DNA from: Bradyrhizobium sp. WD16
Lineage (GTDB): Bacteria; Pseudomonadota; Alphaproteobacteria; Rhizobiales; Xanthobacteraceae
Length of the DNA stretch: 64,000 bases
Direction of reading: 5' to 3'
Assembly (NCBI RefSeq): GCF_024181725.1
Contig: NZ_CP028908.1
Coordinates: 2,903,501-2,967,500, forward strand
Shown here: positions 34,100 through 41,998 of the stretch, in pieces
How positions within the stretch are numbered: the first letter of the stretch is position 1
Layout of the letters: each line of letters starts with the position of its first letter
Notes under the pieces: generated by a model
Database searches by the model: none
What the model was told of the DNA's origin: nothing
Seen by the model: the letters and a program-made list of their open reading frames with translations, nothing else
Position numbers and translations under genes: made by a program

Positions 34100-35518
34100 T
34101 CAGGTCCTGGACATGTCCAGCGGCGGCGCCACATCGGCCGGCAGCGGGCATTCATAGGGCGTTCGCGCGGTTCGCTTCGCAAGGTCCGCCTTGGCGGCGT
34201 CGATCAGGGCCGGCTCCGTCAGCGCCTTGACGCCGAGCCCGGCCATTGCCTTGGCGACCTGCACCATGGCCTTGTGGGCGGCCGGACTCTTTCCCTGCGC
34301 CACCACCTGCCAGGTATGGAGCGGTGTCCCGATAGCGATGGTGGGAGCATGGACCTGAACGGTCGGCACCACCCAGCTGACGTCGCCGACGTCGGTCGAG
34401 CCGATCAGGGGATTGCGCCTGGCGTCCAGCGGCACGAGGAAATCGGCCAGCGGCCGATCGGTCGGTTCCATGCCGATGGCGTGGTAGACGGCGCCGATGT
34501 CCTGTTCGCTCAGCGTCGACTGGATCTTTGCGGCGAAATCCCTGTCCGTCTCGTCGAAAGGCGGCGGGCCAAGCTCCTCCATGACGAGGTAAAGGGCTTG
34601 CTCGAGCGGGGTGTTGGGCAACAGATTGGAGACGGCGGAGATGATCCGCATCTCCACCCTGGTTTCGGTCATCAGCGCCGCGCCCCTGGCGATGTTGTGA
34701 ACGCGCCCGACCAGTTCGTTCATCCCCGGCAGGTCGCGGGCCCGGATCGAATAGCGGACGCGCGCATGGGCCTGCACCACGTTGGGGGCGATGCCGCCGG
34801 TGTCGAGCAGGGCGTAGTGCACGCGGGCGTCGCTCGGCATGTGCTCGCGCATGTAGTTGACGCCGACATTCATCAATTCCACCGCGTCGAGCGCGCTGCG
34901 GCCGAGATGGGGCGACGCCGCGGCATGGGAGGTGCGGCCGGTGAAGATGAAATCGGCGCGGGTGTTGGCCAGCGAAGGCGCCACCGCCACCTCCCAGAAA
35001 CTGTGCGGGTGCCAGCTGATGGCGACGTCGGCGTCGGCGAAAGCCCCCGAGCGCACCATGAAGGTCTTGGCAGCGCCGCCTTCCTCGGCGGGGCAGCCGT
35101 AATAGCGGACGCGGCCCGGCAGGCGGTGGGCGGCAAGCCAGTCCTTCACCGCGGTGGCGGCGAGCATGGCGGCAGAGCCGAGCAGATTGTGGCCGCAGCC
35201 ATGGCCATGGCCGCCGCTCTCCAGTGGCCGGGGTTCGGCGACGCCAGCCTCCTGGCTCAGGCCCGGCAGGGCGTCGTACTCGCCGAGGAAGGCGATGACC
35301 GGCCCGCCTTCGCCCCATTCGCCCATCATCGCGGTGGGAATGCCGGCGACGGTTTCGGTGACGCGAAACCCCTGATGGCGCAGCTCGGCGAGGTGCTCGG
35401 CCGCGGATCTCGATTCGGTGTAGCAGATTTCCGGCGTCGCCCAGACCTTGTCGCTCAGAGCCATGAAGCGCGGCTTGACCGCATCGACGCTGCGCCAGAT
35501 GTCACTGCGATTGTCCAT
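34100..35518 (-). CDS. M20 family amidohydrolase (AbgB-like)
   Basis: A 472-residue M20-type metallo-amidohydrolase. Metal ligands are seen in GHGHGCGHN (conserved His cluster) and PAEEGGAAK (Glu pair), with a later WHPHSFW histidine and a dimerisation insert (FTGRTSHAAASPHLGRSALDA). AbgB-type enzymes cleave p-aminobenzoyl-glutamate or similar amide-linked amino acids. It precedes the peptide transporter operon on the same strand, so it may act on the imported compound. The ATG at 35518 is the best start (GGAT about 8 bases upstream). Its 3' end enters a short tandem repeat. Confidence 0.88.
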   Translation of the reverse strand: MDNRSDIWRSVDAVKPRFMALSDKVWATPEICYTESRSAAEHLAELRHQGFRVTETVAGIPTAMMGEWGEGGPVIAFLGEYDALPGLSQEAGVAEPRPLESGGHGHGCGHNLLGSAAMLAATAVKDWLAAHRLPGRVRYYGCPAEEGGAAKTFMVRSGAFADADVAISWHPHSFWEVAVAPSLANTRADFIFTGRTSHAAASPHLGRSALDAVELMNVGVNYMREHMPSDARVHYALLDTGGIAPNVVQAHARVRYSIRARDLPGMNELVGRVHNIARGAALMTETRVEMRIISAVSNLLPNTPLEQALYLVMEELGPPPFDETDRDFAAKIQSTLSEQDIGAVYHAIGMEPTDRPLADFLVPLDARRNPLIGSTDVGDVSWVVPTVQVHAPTIAIGTPLHTWQVVAQGKSPAAHKAMVQVAKAMAGLGVKALTEPALIDAAKADLAKRTARTPYECPLPADVAPPLDMSRT

Positions 35519-35557
35519 TCCGATCCTCGATCCTGGAGCCAACTGAAAGTGGGCACG

Positions 35558-35723
35558 CTAGTATGGCGTCTCGCAATTGCCTATGCCCTTTGCGGCAAGC
35601 CCCTGTAGGCAATTGCGAGACATAAGCCACACTAGCTTCTTGATTTTGCTAGTGTCCCGATGTCTCCGAATTACCGTGCGAGGGTGAGGCAAACGAAGCG
35701 GTAATTCGGAGACGGGACACTAT
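35558..35723 (+). repeat. B4-A4 hairpin pair
   Basis: B module 35558-35635 and A module 35649-35723, upstream of the M20 gene start. The left end reads CTAGTATGG, a mismatch to its partner arm, and the right end is CACTAT, so both outer termini are decayed. A 138-bp remnant separates it from the next pair. Confidence 0.85.
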
Positions 35724-35861
35724 CAGTTTCGCCAGAATCGGCCAGAGCGTGATGTCGGCAACACCATCGCGCACCTGCTTGTTCGTTGGGCATGATCTGG
35801 CGGCGTCGGGCCTGCCGAGCGGCCGGGACCGGCCTGCCGCGCCGCGAACACGCCGGCCGCA
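35724..35861 (-). pseudogene. short coding remnant between two repeat pairs
   Basis: Reading the minus strand, part of this 138-bp stretch looks like protein (CPTNKQVRDGVADITLWPIL, then AKLI) and runs without a stop into the adjacent A4 repeat. It has no start codon of its own. The family is not recognised. It may be the end of a gene displaced by the repeats. Confidence 0.3.
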
Positions 35862-36027
35862 CTAGTGTGGTGGATCTGACGCTCGTTTCAGTATTGCAGC
35901 GAGTTCTTCGAACGAGCGTCAGATCCAAAACCACACTAGAATCATAATGATGCTAGTGTCCCGATGTCTCCGAATGACCGTGCGAGGGTGAGGCAAACGA
36001 AGCGGTAACTCGGAGACGGGACACTAG
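35862..36027 (+). repeat. C2-A5 hairpin pair
   Basis: C module 35862-35939, linker AATCATAATGATG, A module 35953-36027. The C2 stem CTAGTGTGGT/ACCACACTAG differs from C1 (CTAGTGCGGT/ACCGCACTAG) by a compensated pair. The terminal CTAG supplies the TAG stop of the AraC gene. The A5 stem has two mismatches, so it is partly decayed. Confidence 0.85.
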
Positions 36028-37037
36028 CAGCCGATCTGGCGGAGCCATTGCGGCCAGTCGGTCGCACTTCTTGCACGACGATGCCGCAGGATCTCGCGCT
36101 CCGGGAGATGGCGCGCTTCGCGCGGCGTCAGGTCGAACAGGCTTCGGAAGCTGCGGGTGAAGCTCTCCGGATTGGCAAAACCATGCAGTTCTGCGATCTC
36201 GGCAATCGACAGATGCCGCAGTCCGGCGGCACGCAACGCGTCCCAGGCGCGTCGCAGCCGCTGTCTCTGAAGATAGGCCTTGAAGCCGCCCGCAGCCTCG
36301 AACAGCCGATAGAGCGTCCGGCGCGACATGCCGAAAGCCCGCATGACGGTTTCCGCTGAAAGATGCGGCTCCAGCAGGTGCGTTTCGATATGGCGCCGGA
36401 CGGCGTCGGCCAGCGCCGTCCGCACCGCGGCCTCTTTTTCCTCGTCGACTTCCGCATTCACCACGGCGGCAGCGAGCTGCAGGATGGAGGGCAGCGCCAG
36501 CCGCGCAGTCCCGGTCGACATGTTGCCGAGGTTCTGCGCGAGGCTCGCGCAGGTGTCGCGCAGCAGACAGACCAGCGGCAGACGTGCCGGCAACACCAGC
36601 TCGTGACAGTCGTCGGGGTTCTTCAGCAGCGGCGACAGCAGGCGTCGTGGCACGGCGATGCTCAATTGCGCGTGCTCGGTGGTGACCGTGGCCAGCGGCT
36701 GGGCCATGTCGATCAGGTAGAGGTCGGCGGGCCTGGCGACGGAATAGTCGTCGCGGCTCATGCTCTCGCCGCGGCTGTAGAACTGCAGCACGTATCCGTC
36801 CATGCCGTCACGGGCGATCTTGTGGCGCGAACGGCTGAACTGCTGGGCGCTGCCACGGACGTGGCCGATGCCGACATCATCGATCAGCCAGGCGTGGACG
36901 GAGGCAAAGAAGCCGTCCTGATCGGCTTTCTGAACGCGCGCATCGAACAGCACGCTGATCTGTTCCTGCCACATGTCGAGGCCGATCCTGGACGGCAGGC
37001 TGCGTGTGTCGAAGCGGGATTCCGGCAGGCTTGTCAT
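36024..37037 (-). CDS. AraC-family transcriptional regulator
   Basis: A 337-residue regulator. The N-terminal half resembles the AraC-binding-like domain of AraC/FeaR-type regulators (FDARVQKADQDGFFASVHAW, QFSRSRHKIARDGMDGYVLQ). The C-terminal DNA-binding domain has MRAFGMSRRTLYRLFEAAGG and IAEIAELHGFANPESFTRSFRSLFDLTPREAR. I start it at the ATG at 37037 (MTSLPESRF). It is divergent from the porin gene and may regulate it. The stop TAG at 36024-36026 belongs to a repeat's CTAG, so the native C-terminus may have been altered. Confidence 0.85.
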   Translation of the reverse strand: MTSLPESRFDTRSLPSRIGLDMWQEQISVLFDARVQKADQDGFFASVHAWLIDDVGIGHVRGSAQQFSRSRHKIARDGMDGYVLQFYSRGESMSRDDYSVARPADLYLIDMAQPLATVTTEHAQLSIAVPRRLLSPLLKNPDDCHELVLPARLPLVCLLRDTCASLAQNLGNMSTGTARLALPSILQLAAAVVNAEVDEEKEAAVRTALADAVRRHIETHLLEPHLSAETVMRAFGMSRRTLYRLFEAAGGFKAYLQRQRLRRAWDALRAAGLRHLSIAEIAELHGFANPESFTRSFRSLFDLTPREARHLPEREILRHRRARSATDWPQWLRQIGC

Positions 37038-37321
37038 GGACAGATCGAACCAAAATGGCGGCGCAGGCCGCAGGAGCTCGCCGCCGCGTCCGTGCCGGCC
37101 GAGCCGCCGCTCCGATTCGATCGGAGCGGCAACGGCCCGACGAGGCGTCGGTCCCGCCCGGCATGCCGCCTGCCTTGCGTCCTTCTGGCACCAGATCGCG
37201 GAAGATTGGCACTCGCAGTCAATTCGTCCGAGGCCTCGTGGATTTCCCAGGCGTGGGCGCACGCTCGTTGCTACAGCGGCGCCATCGATGCCATCGATAT
37301 TCATTTCTGGGAAGTCTCATC
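37038..37321. other. divergent promoter region of AraC gene and porin
   Basis: The 284-bp gap separates divergent genes and must hold both promoters. I could not fix -35 and -10 boxes or an operator. No coding remnant is evident. Confidence 0.3.
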
Positions 37322-37984
37322 ATGAAAAAAGTTCTTCTCGCCGGCGCGGCCGTGGTCGTTCTGGCAACCTCCGCATCCGCGGCGGATCTCGCGGCGCGCG
37401 CCCCGGCGACCTACACCAAGGCTCCGGCGATGGTGTCGCCGCTGACCAACTGGTCCGGCTTCTACGCCGGTGTGATGGGCGGCTATGGCTGGTCCAGCAA
37501 CTCCGGCGGCAACAACTTCAAGGGCGGCTTCGGCGGCGGCACGATCGGCTACAACTGGCAGGCCGCTCAGTTCGTCTTCGGTGTCGAAGCCGACGCGGCC
37601 GGCTCCAGCATCAAGGCCGCCGCGACCAGCGACGGCGTGACCGTCAACGATTCGATCCGGGCGCTGGGCTCGGCGACGGGGCGCCTCGGCGTTGCCGTCA
37701 ACTCGGCGCTGCTCTACGTCAAGGGCGGCTATGCCTTCGCGAACAACCGCGTCAACGCCCTCAGCGGCGGCGTGAGCTTCACCGAGAGCAAGATGCACTC
37801 GGGCTGGACCCTCGGCGGCGGCGTCGAATACATGTTCCTGCCGCACTGGTCGGCCAAGGCGGAATACATGTACAGCGATTTCGCCGGCAAGAATTACTTC
37901 AGCAACGTCGTGGTCGGTGGCATCGATTCGGGCCGTCAGCAGATCCACACCGTCAAGGGCGGCATCAACTACCACTTCAACTGA
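37322..37984 (+). CDS. outer-membrane beta-barrel protein (Omp25/31 type)
   Basis: A 220-residue Omp_b-brl protein. A signal peptide (residues 1-20, ATSASA-A cleavage) precedes an eight-strand barrel with alternating small/aromatic residues (WSGFYAGVMGGYGW, TIGYNWQAAQFVFGVEAD, ALLYVKGGYAFANN) and the C-terminal strand ending in phenylalanine-asparagine (YHFN), as expected for outer-membrane insertion. Such proteins are abundant structural porin-like barrels in Hyphomicrobiales. Two strong terminators follow. Confidence 0.9.
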   Translation: MKKVLLAGAAVVVLATSASAADLAARAPATYTKAPAMVSPLTNWSGFYAGVMGGYGWSSNSGGNNFKGGFGGGTIGYNWQAAQFVFGVEADAAGSSIKAAATSDGVTVNDSIRALGSATGRLGVAVNSALLYVKGGYAFANNRVNALSGGVSFTESKMHSGWTLGGGVEYMFLPHWSAKAEYMYSDFAGKNYFSNVVVGGIDSGRQQIHTVKGGINYHFN

Positions 37985-38042
37985 CGCCTCGTCGACCGGG
38001 CCAATCCGTAATCGGATCCGCGTCCCGCCCCATCAGCAATCG

Positions 38043-38065
38043 AGCCCGGCGTCAGCCGGGCTTTT
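38043..38065 (+). terminator. rho-independent terminator after the porin gene
   Basis: An 8-bp perfect stem AGCCCGGC/GCCGGGCT with a four-base loop, followed by T residues, 59 bp beyond the stop. Confidence 0.8.
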
Positions 38066-38146
38066 GCGATGGGCGGCCGATCGGCGCAGGCAGGCGGATC
38101 GCGACGTTGCCACTGCGGCAGGACTGATTTAGCACCTCCGCTGTTT

Positions 38147-38178
38147 CCGCTCCGCTTCATTCGGAGCGGAGCGTTTTT
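38147..38178 (+). terminator. second rho-independent terminator
   Basis: Stem CCGCTCCG/CGGAGCGG with a seven-base loop, followed by AGCGTTTTT. It follows the first terminator by about 80 bp, so the highly expressed porin transcript has a double stop. Confidence 0.8.
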
Positions 38179-38229
38179 CCGACACCAGTCAGATCCCGCG
38201 TCGCTGCACAGGCGTCTGCGCCGGCGCTC

Positions 38230-38613
38230 TCAAGGCGTGACGACGACCTTTGCCGTCATGAACGGGTGCAGGCTGCAGAAATAATCGAACTCGCCCGCGG
38301 TCATGAATGTGAAGCTGTAGGAGTCGTCGGTATCGAGCGCCTTGGCGCGGAACGCCTGGTGACTGTCGACGACCGTGTGGGGCGTGTCGTCGCGATTGAC
38401 CCAGGTGACGACGGTGCCGATCGGCACTCTCAGCTCCGCGGGAGCAAAGGTGAAATTATCGATCGTGATGGTGGCCCCCGAATCCTGCGCGGCGTGCGCC
38501 TGCAAGGCCATCACCGCGCCGGCCATCAAACCTGCCGGAATGACGACAGCCAACGCACGGCGAAAGCTCGGGTGTTTGGCCCCCGCGCGGGGTTCTATGG
38601 TCGGATTCTTCAT
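38230..38613 (-). CDS. cupredoxin-like blue copper protein
   Basis: A 127-residue periplasmic cupredoxin. An N-terminal membrane or signal segment (ALAVVIPAGLMAGAVMALQAHA) precedes the domain. Type 1 copper ligands appear as one His in DTPHTVV and a C-x2-H-x2-M cluster (YFCSLHPFM). It may carry electrons to or from the c-type cytochrome encoded nearby. GGAG lies about 8 bases before the ATG. The repeat B5-A6 separates it from the metallophosphoesterase gene upstream on the same strand. Confidence 0.88.
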   Translation of the reverse strand: MKNPTIEPRAGAKHPSFRRALAVVIPAGLMAGAVMALQAHAAQDSGATITIDNFTFAPAELRVPIGTVVTWVNRDDTPHTVVDSHQAFRAKALDTDDSYSFTFMTAGEFDYFCSLHPFMTAKVVVTP

Positions 38614-38631
38614 TCTGCCAACTCCAGAACC

Positions 38632-38799
38632 CTAGTGTGGCGTCTCGCAATTGCCTACCGCCTTTGCGGCCAGTCTCTCGTAGGCAATTGCGAGACATAA
38701 GCCACACTAGCGCTTTGATTTTGCTAGTGTCCTTTATGTCTCCGAATTACCGTGCGAGGGTGAGGCAAATGAAGCGGTAATTCGGAGACAGGACACTAG
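38632..38799 (+). repeat. B5-A6 hairpin pair
   Basis: B module 38632-38710, linker CGCTTTGATTTTG, A module 38724-38799. It fills almost the whole spacer between two collinear genes. The closing CTAG makes the TAG stop (38796-38798) of the metallophosphoesterase gene, and the other end lies 18 bp before the cupredoxin start codon. The outer pair is CCT/AGG where other copies have CCC/GGG, again compensated. Confidence 0.9.
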
Positions 38800-39743
38800 G
38801 TCGCGAGCGTCGTGTCGACGATGGCGAGCGGCTTGTTGCCCTGGCGCAGCGTGACGGTGGACAATCCGAGAAGGCTCCGCAGCCGTTCCGCGGGAACGAC
38901 CATCGGTCCGGGTGACGGCGCCGAGCCCGGCGACGGCTGCGGAAAGGCCGTCGACAGCGCGGTATGGAAGGTCATGTTGCCTTCGACCTTCTGCGCCAGC
39001 TGGTGGATGTGGCCGTTCAGCACGGTGACGGAGCCGAACCGCTTGAGCAACGCCAGCGCGCGCTCGCCGTCGTCGGTGCCCCATCCCCATTGCCGGTAGA
39101 GGACGTAGAGCGGAATGTGGGCGAAGACCACGATCGGCGTGCTGGCGGACTTGTCTTTCAGGTCATTCTCGAGCCAGGCCAATTGCTCGGTGCCGAGATT
39201 GCCGAGACCGCCGGCCTTGAGATCGGCGACATTGACGAGTCCGATGAAGTGGACGCCGTGATCGTCGAAGCTGTACCAGCCGGCGCCGTTCGTGCCCTTG
39301 CCATAGCGGTCGAGATAGGCCTTGCCCCGGTCCTCGTCGATGAGGTCGTGCTCGCCGGGAACGGCGTGCATTTGCAGGGCCGTCTCGGCATAGACCTGAT
39401 CGGCATTGTCGAATTCGGCCGGTTTCGACAGATGGGTGATATCGCCGGTATGGATGATGAACGAGGGCTTCACCGCCAGTGCTTTCACCCTGGCGACGGC
39501 TTCGCGCAGGGTGCCGAGCGCATCGGGATTGGCGGCCTTGTTGAAGCCGATATGGCTGTCGCTCATCTGCAGGAAGCTGAAGTCCGATGCGGCCGCGGCC
39601 TGAGCGTCGCCGAGCAGGCCGCGGGCGACAGGGACGCCGCCGCTCATGGCCCAGAGCACGCCGGTTCCGGCCCACACCATGCATTCGAGGGTATCGCGGC
39701 GGTTCGGCTGAGATCCGCCATCCGCGGTCTGCCTTCGGCTCAT
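38796..39743 (-). CDS. exported metallophosphoesterase
   Basis: A 315-residue calcineurin-type phosphoesterase. Metal-binding motifs are SDSHIG (D-x-H), HTGDITH (GD), PGEHD (in place of GNHD), and late VVFAHIP and NGHIHQ (GHxH). The N-terminus has an RR signal (NRRDTLECMVWAGTGVLW) and a Tat-like hydrophobic region, so it is exported. The substrate is unknown. The ATG at 39743 has GGAGG 6 bases before it. Neighbours are a cupredoxin and a c-type cytochrome, a grouping I recall from other alphaproteobacteria. Confidence 0.85.
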   Translation of the reverse strand: MSRRQTADGGSQPNRRDTLECMVWAGTGVLWAMSGGVPVARGLLGDAQAAAASDFSFLQMSDSHIGFNKAANPDALGTLREAVARVKALAVKPSFIIHTGDITHLSKPAEFDNADQVYAETALQMHAVPGEHDLIDEDRGKAYLDRYGKGTNGAGWYSFDDHGVHFIGLVNVADLKAGGLGNLGTEQLAWLENDLKDKSASTPIVVFAHIPLYVLYRQWGWGTDDGERALALLKRFGSVTVLNGHIHQLAQKVEGNMTFHTALSTAFPQPSPGSAPSPGPMVVPAERLRSLLGLSTVTLRQGNKPLAIVDTTLAT

Positions 39744-40051
39744 GTCCGTCCTCCCTTGCGAAAAGCGCGTCACAAGGGGAGACTCGGGCAGAGCCGGATT
39801 TATTCTCTGTGAAAGAGGGGCGCACCAAAAAACGGACGCGTAAGGTTGCCGGCAGGATCTTGATCCGCCCGGCAGCAACAGGGATGCCGGCCATCACCGG
39901 CGCCGGTGTCCGGGTCAGATCGGCCGGGCTTGGCGCAGGATCTCGACGCCGCCGCCATGACGACATGGGCGTCTCGATCCTGATCGATGGCCGATCAGCT
40001 TGCGTGAAGCTTGTGGCGCCCACTGCTCTGCAGGCTGGCGATGAACACGCC

Positions 40052-40501
40052 CTATTGCGCCTGCAGCCGGTAGATGTACTCGGTCAGAAGCAGAACGCGG
40101 GCGCGTGTATAGGCTTCGCGATTGACACGGATGTCGTCGTAGAGGCCCTCGCCGATCTCGGCGCTGTAGCGTGGCCCCCAGATCGGCATGTCGGTCGGGC
40201 CGTGGGCGGGCACCCGCTGGCGTCCGTCGATCGTCTCGTAGACCCGCACCACGGGGAAGACGCCGCCGTTGCGCTTGGTAAGTGTTGTGAGGTTTGGGAC
40301 CGCGCTGGTCAGGTATGGCGCATAGGGTCCGTTGCCTTCACCACGGGCGCCATGGCACACGGCGCAGTGGGCCTCGTACTCGTTCTTGCCCGTATCGAAT
40401 ATCGGTTGCGTTGCGGCGCCGCTTTGCTGCGCTTGGGCCGCTGTCGCGGCGCCGAGCGCGAAGGCGCCGGTCGCCAGAACTCCAAGCAAGGTCGAGCGCA
40501 T
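40052..40501 (-). CDS. periplasmic monoheme cytochrome c
   Basis: A 149-residue cytochrome c. Signal peptide residues 1-24 (ATAAQAQ cleavage), heme site CAVCH (about residues 46-50) and a distal methionine candidate in DMPIWG. It probably accepts electrons from the adjacent redox proteins. GGAGGGA lies 4 bases before the ATG. A near-perfect FNR/FixK-type box lies 59 bp upstream, so expression may rise at low oxygen. Confidence 0.88.
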   Translation of the reverse strand: MRSTLLGVLATGAFALGAATAAQAQQSGAATQPIFDTGKNEYEAHCAVCHGARGEGNGPYAPYLTSAVPNLTTLTKRNGGVFPVVRVYETIDGRQRVPAHGPTDMPIWGPRYSAEIGEGLYDDIRVNREAYTRARVLLLTEYIYRLQAQ

Positions 40502-40975
40502 CTGTCCCTCCGTTGGAAGGTGGAGAACGAAGTATCGCTTCCAGCTGCGTCGAGGCGCGTTGACATAGGTCAAGGACGCAGGGCGGCGGATGAAGCCGCG
40601 GTCCACCATGATGGCGGTCGTGAGGTGAGCATCGCCAGAGTGGGAACGCCTTTGCGGTAAGCTTAGCCGAACGCCTCGACACGGGAGTCCGAAATTGCGG
40701 CGACGCTTCTGTTGCGCTGCAGCACGCAATTCGGAACAAGACGAGCGATGCTCTGCCGACGCTCGCCGTCGTGAGCTCATTTGTCGCGCGCATCCTTGCG
40801 CCTTCGCCATGATGGCGGAGACATCATTCTCCCCGGCACGGCGCGCGATCGGATCGGTCGAGCAGTTGAGCGTGATCCAGAGCCTCGCCTCGCTCCGACG
40901 TCGATGCGGCATCTTTGGGCATGACGGCTTGACCGGCGGCGAAGATTATAATCTCGTCGATGAAGTGTGGAGGTC
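40502..40975. other. intergenic, 474 bp
   Basis: The gap between the divergent cytochrome and ABC-transporter genes. Apart from the FNR-type box at 40560-40573 I see no gene or RNA. A minus-strand frame exists but has no family resemblance. Confidence 0.3.
40560..40573. promoter_or_regulatory. FNR/FixK-type binding box
   Basis: TTGACATAGGTCAA is a perfect TTGAC-N4-GTCAA inverted repeat, close to the FNR/FixK/NnrR consensus (TTGAT-N4-ATCAA). It lies 59 bp upstream of the cytochrome c ATG, a plausible activator position. Confidence 0.55.
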
Positions 40976-41995
40976 ATGAGCCTGAACGCCATCTGCAGGA
41001 ATGTCTTCGGTCGCAATGCCGTCAGCCGACGTGTTTGGCTCGGCATGGCCTTCGCCACCCTTGCGCAAACGATCGCCCGGGCGAGCGATGTCGCCCCCGG
41101 CGCGAGCGTTCGGCTCGGCATCCTGCAATTCGGCACCATCCAGTGGCTCGCCGACGTCATCCGTCGCCATCATTTCGATGCCGCGCACGATGTCATGCTG
41201 CAGACCGTCAAGCTCGCCACCGCCGAGGCAGGGCGGATCGCGCTGATGGCGGGTTCGGCCGACATCGTGGTGTCCGACTGGACCATGGTCGCAAGCCAGC
41301 GCGCCGCCGGAATCAGGCTCTGCTTCGCACCGTTTTCCAGCGCCGTGGGCGGCATCATGGTCGGATCCGACACGCCATTGCGAACGCTGGGCGATCTCAA
41401 GGGGCGTAAGATCGGCGTCGCAGGGGGACCGCTCGACAAGTCATGGCTCATCGTCCGGGCTGCGGCGCAGACCGCTCACGGCCTCGATCTCGGCTCCGAA
41501 GCGCAGATCACCTACGGCGCACCGCCGCTCCTGAACGGCAAGATGCAGCAGGGCGAATTCGACGCGGTGCTGACCTATTGGACTTTCGCGGCCCGGCTCG
41601 AGGCCGCGGGGTTCCGGCAGATGCTGTCGGTTGCCGACTGCGCCCGGGATCTCGGCCTTCCAGGCCAGCTCGACCTGCTCGGCTTCGTCTTCCACGAGGA
41701 TTGGGCGCGGCAGCAACGTTCCGCTATCGACGGATTCCTGGCGGCCGCCGCCGCGGCTGAGCGCCTGTTGGCGACGTCCGATGCCGAATGGGAGGCGGTG
41801 CGGCCGCTGATGGACGCGCCGGACGATGCCTTGTTCTCCGGCCTGAAGCGGCGTTTCCTCGATGGCCTGGCCCATCGATCGGCCGAGGAGCAGCAGCGCA
41901 CGGCGGAGCAGCTGTTTGCCGTTCTCGTCAGGACAGGCGGTACACGCGCAACCGGCGGTCTTTCGGAGCTGCCGCAGGGAATCTTCTGGCGGTAA
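40976..41995 (+). CDS. ABC transporter substrate-binding protein (NMT1/SsuA-like)
   Basis: A 339-residue exported binding protein of the nitrate/sulfonate/taurine family. After a signal (SRRVWLGMAFATLAQTIARA) it shows LGILQFGTIQWLADVI, KLATAEAGRIALMAGSADIVVSDW and GRKIGVAGGPLDKSWLIV, the canonical NMT1-fold segments. It feeds the permease and ATPase genes that follow (3-bp gap to the permease start). The ligand is unknown; co-location with cytochrome, cupredoxin and phosphoesterase genes suggests a redox-linked substrate. The ATG at 40976 has GGAGG very close (2 bases), so a GTG at 40967 is possible. Confidence 0.85.
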   Translation: MSLNAICRNVFGRNAVSRRVWLGMAFATLAQTIARASDVAPGASVRLGILQFGTIQWLADVIRRHHFDAAHDVMLQTVKLATAEAGRIALMAGSADIVVSDWTMVASQRAAGIRLCFAPFSSAVGGIMVGSDTPLRTLGDLKGRKIGVAGGPLDKSWLIVRAAAQTAHGLDLGSEAQITYGAPPLLNGKMQQGEFDAVLTYWTFAARLEAAGFRQMLSVADCARDLGLPGQLDLLGFVFHEDWARQQRSAIDGFLAAAAAAERLLATSDAEWEAVRPLMDAPDDALFSGLKRRFLDGLAHRSAEEQQRTAEQLFAVLVRTGGTRATGGLSELPQGIFWR

Positions 41996-41998
41996 CGG

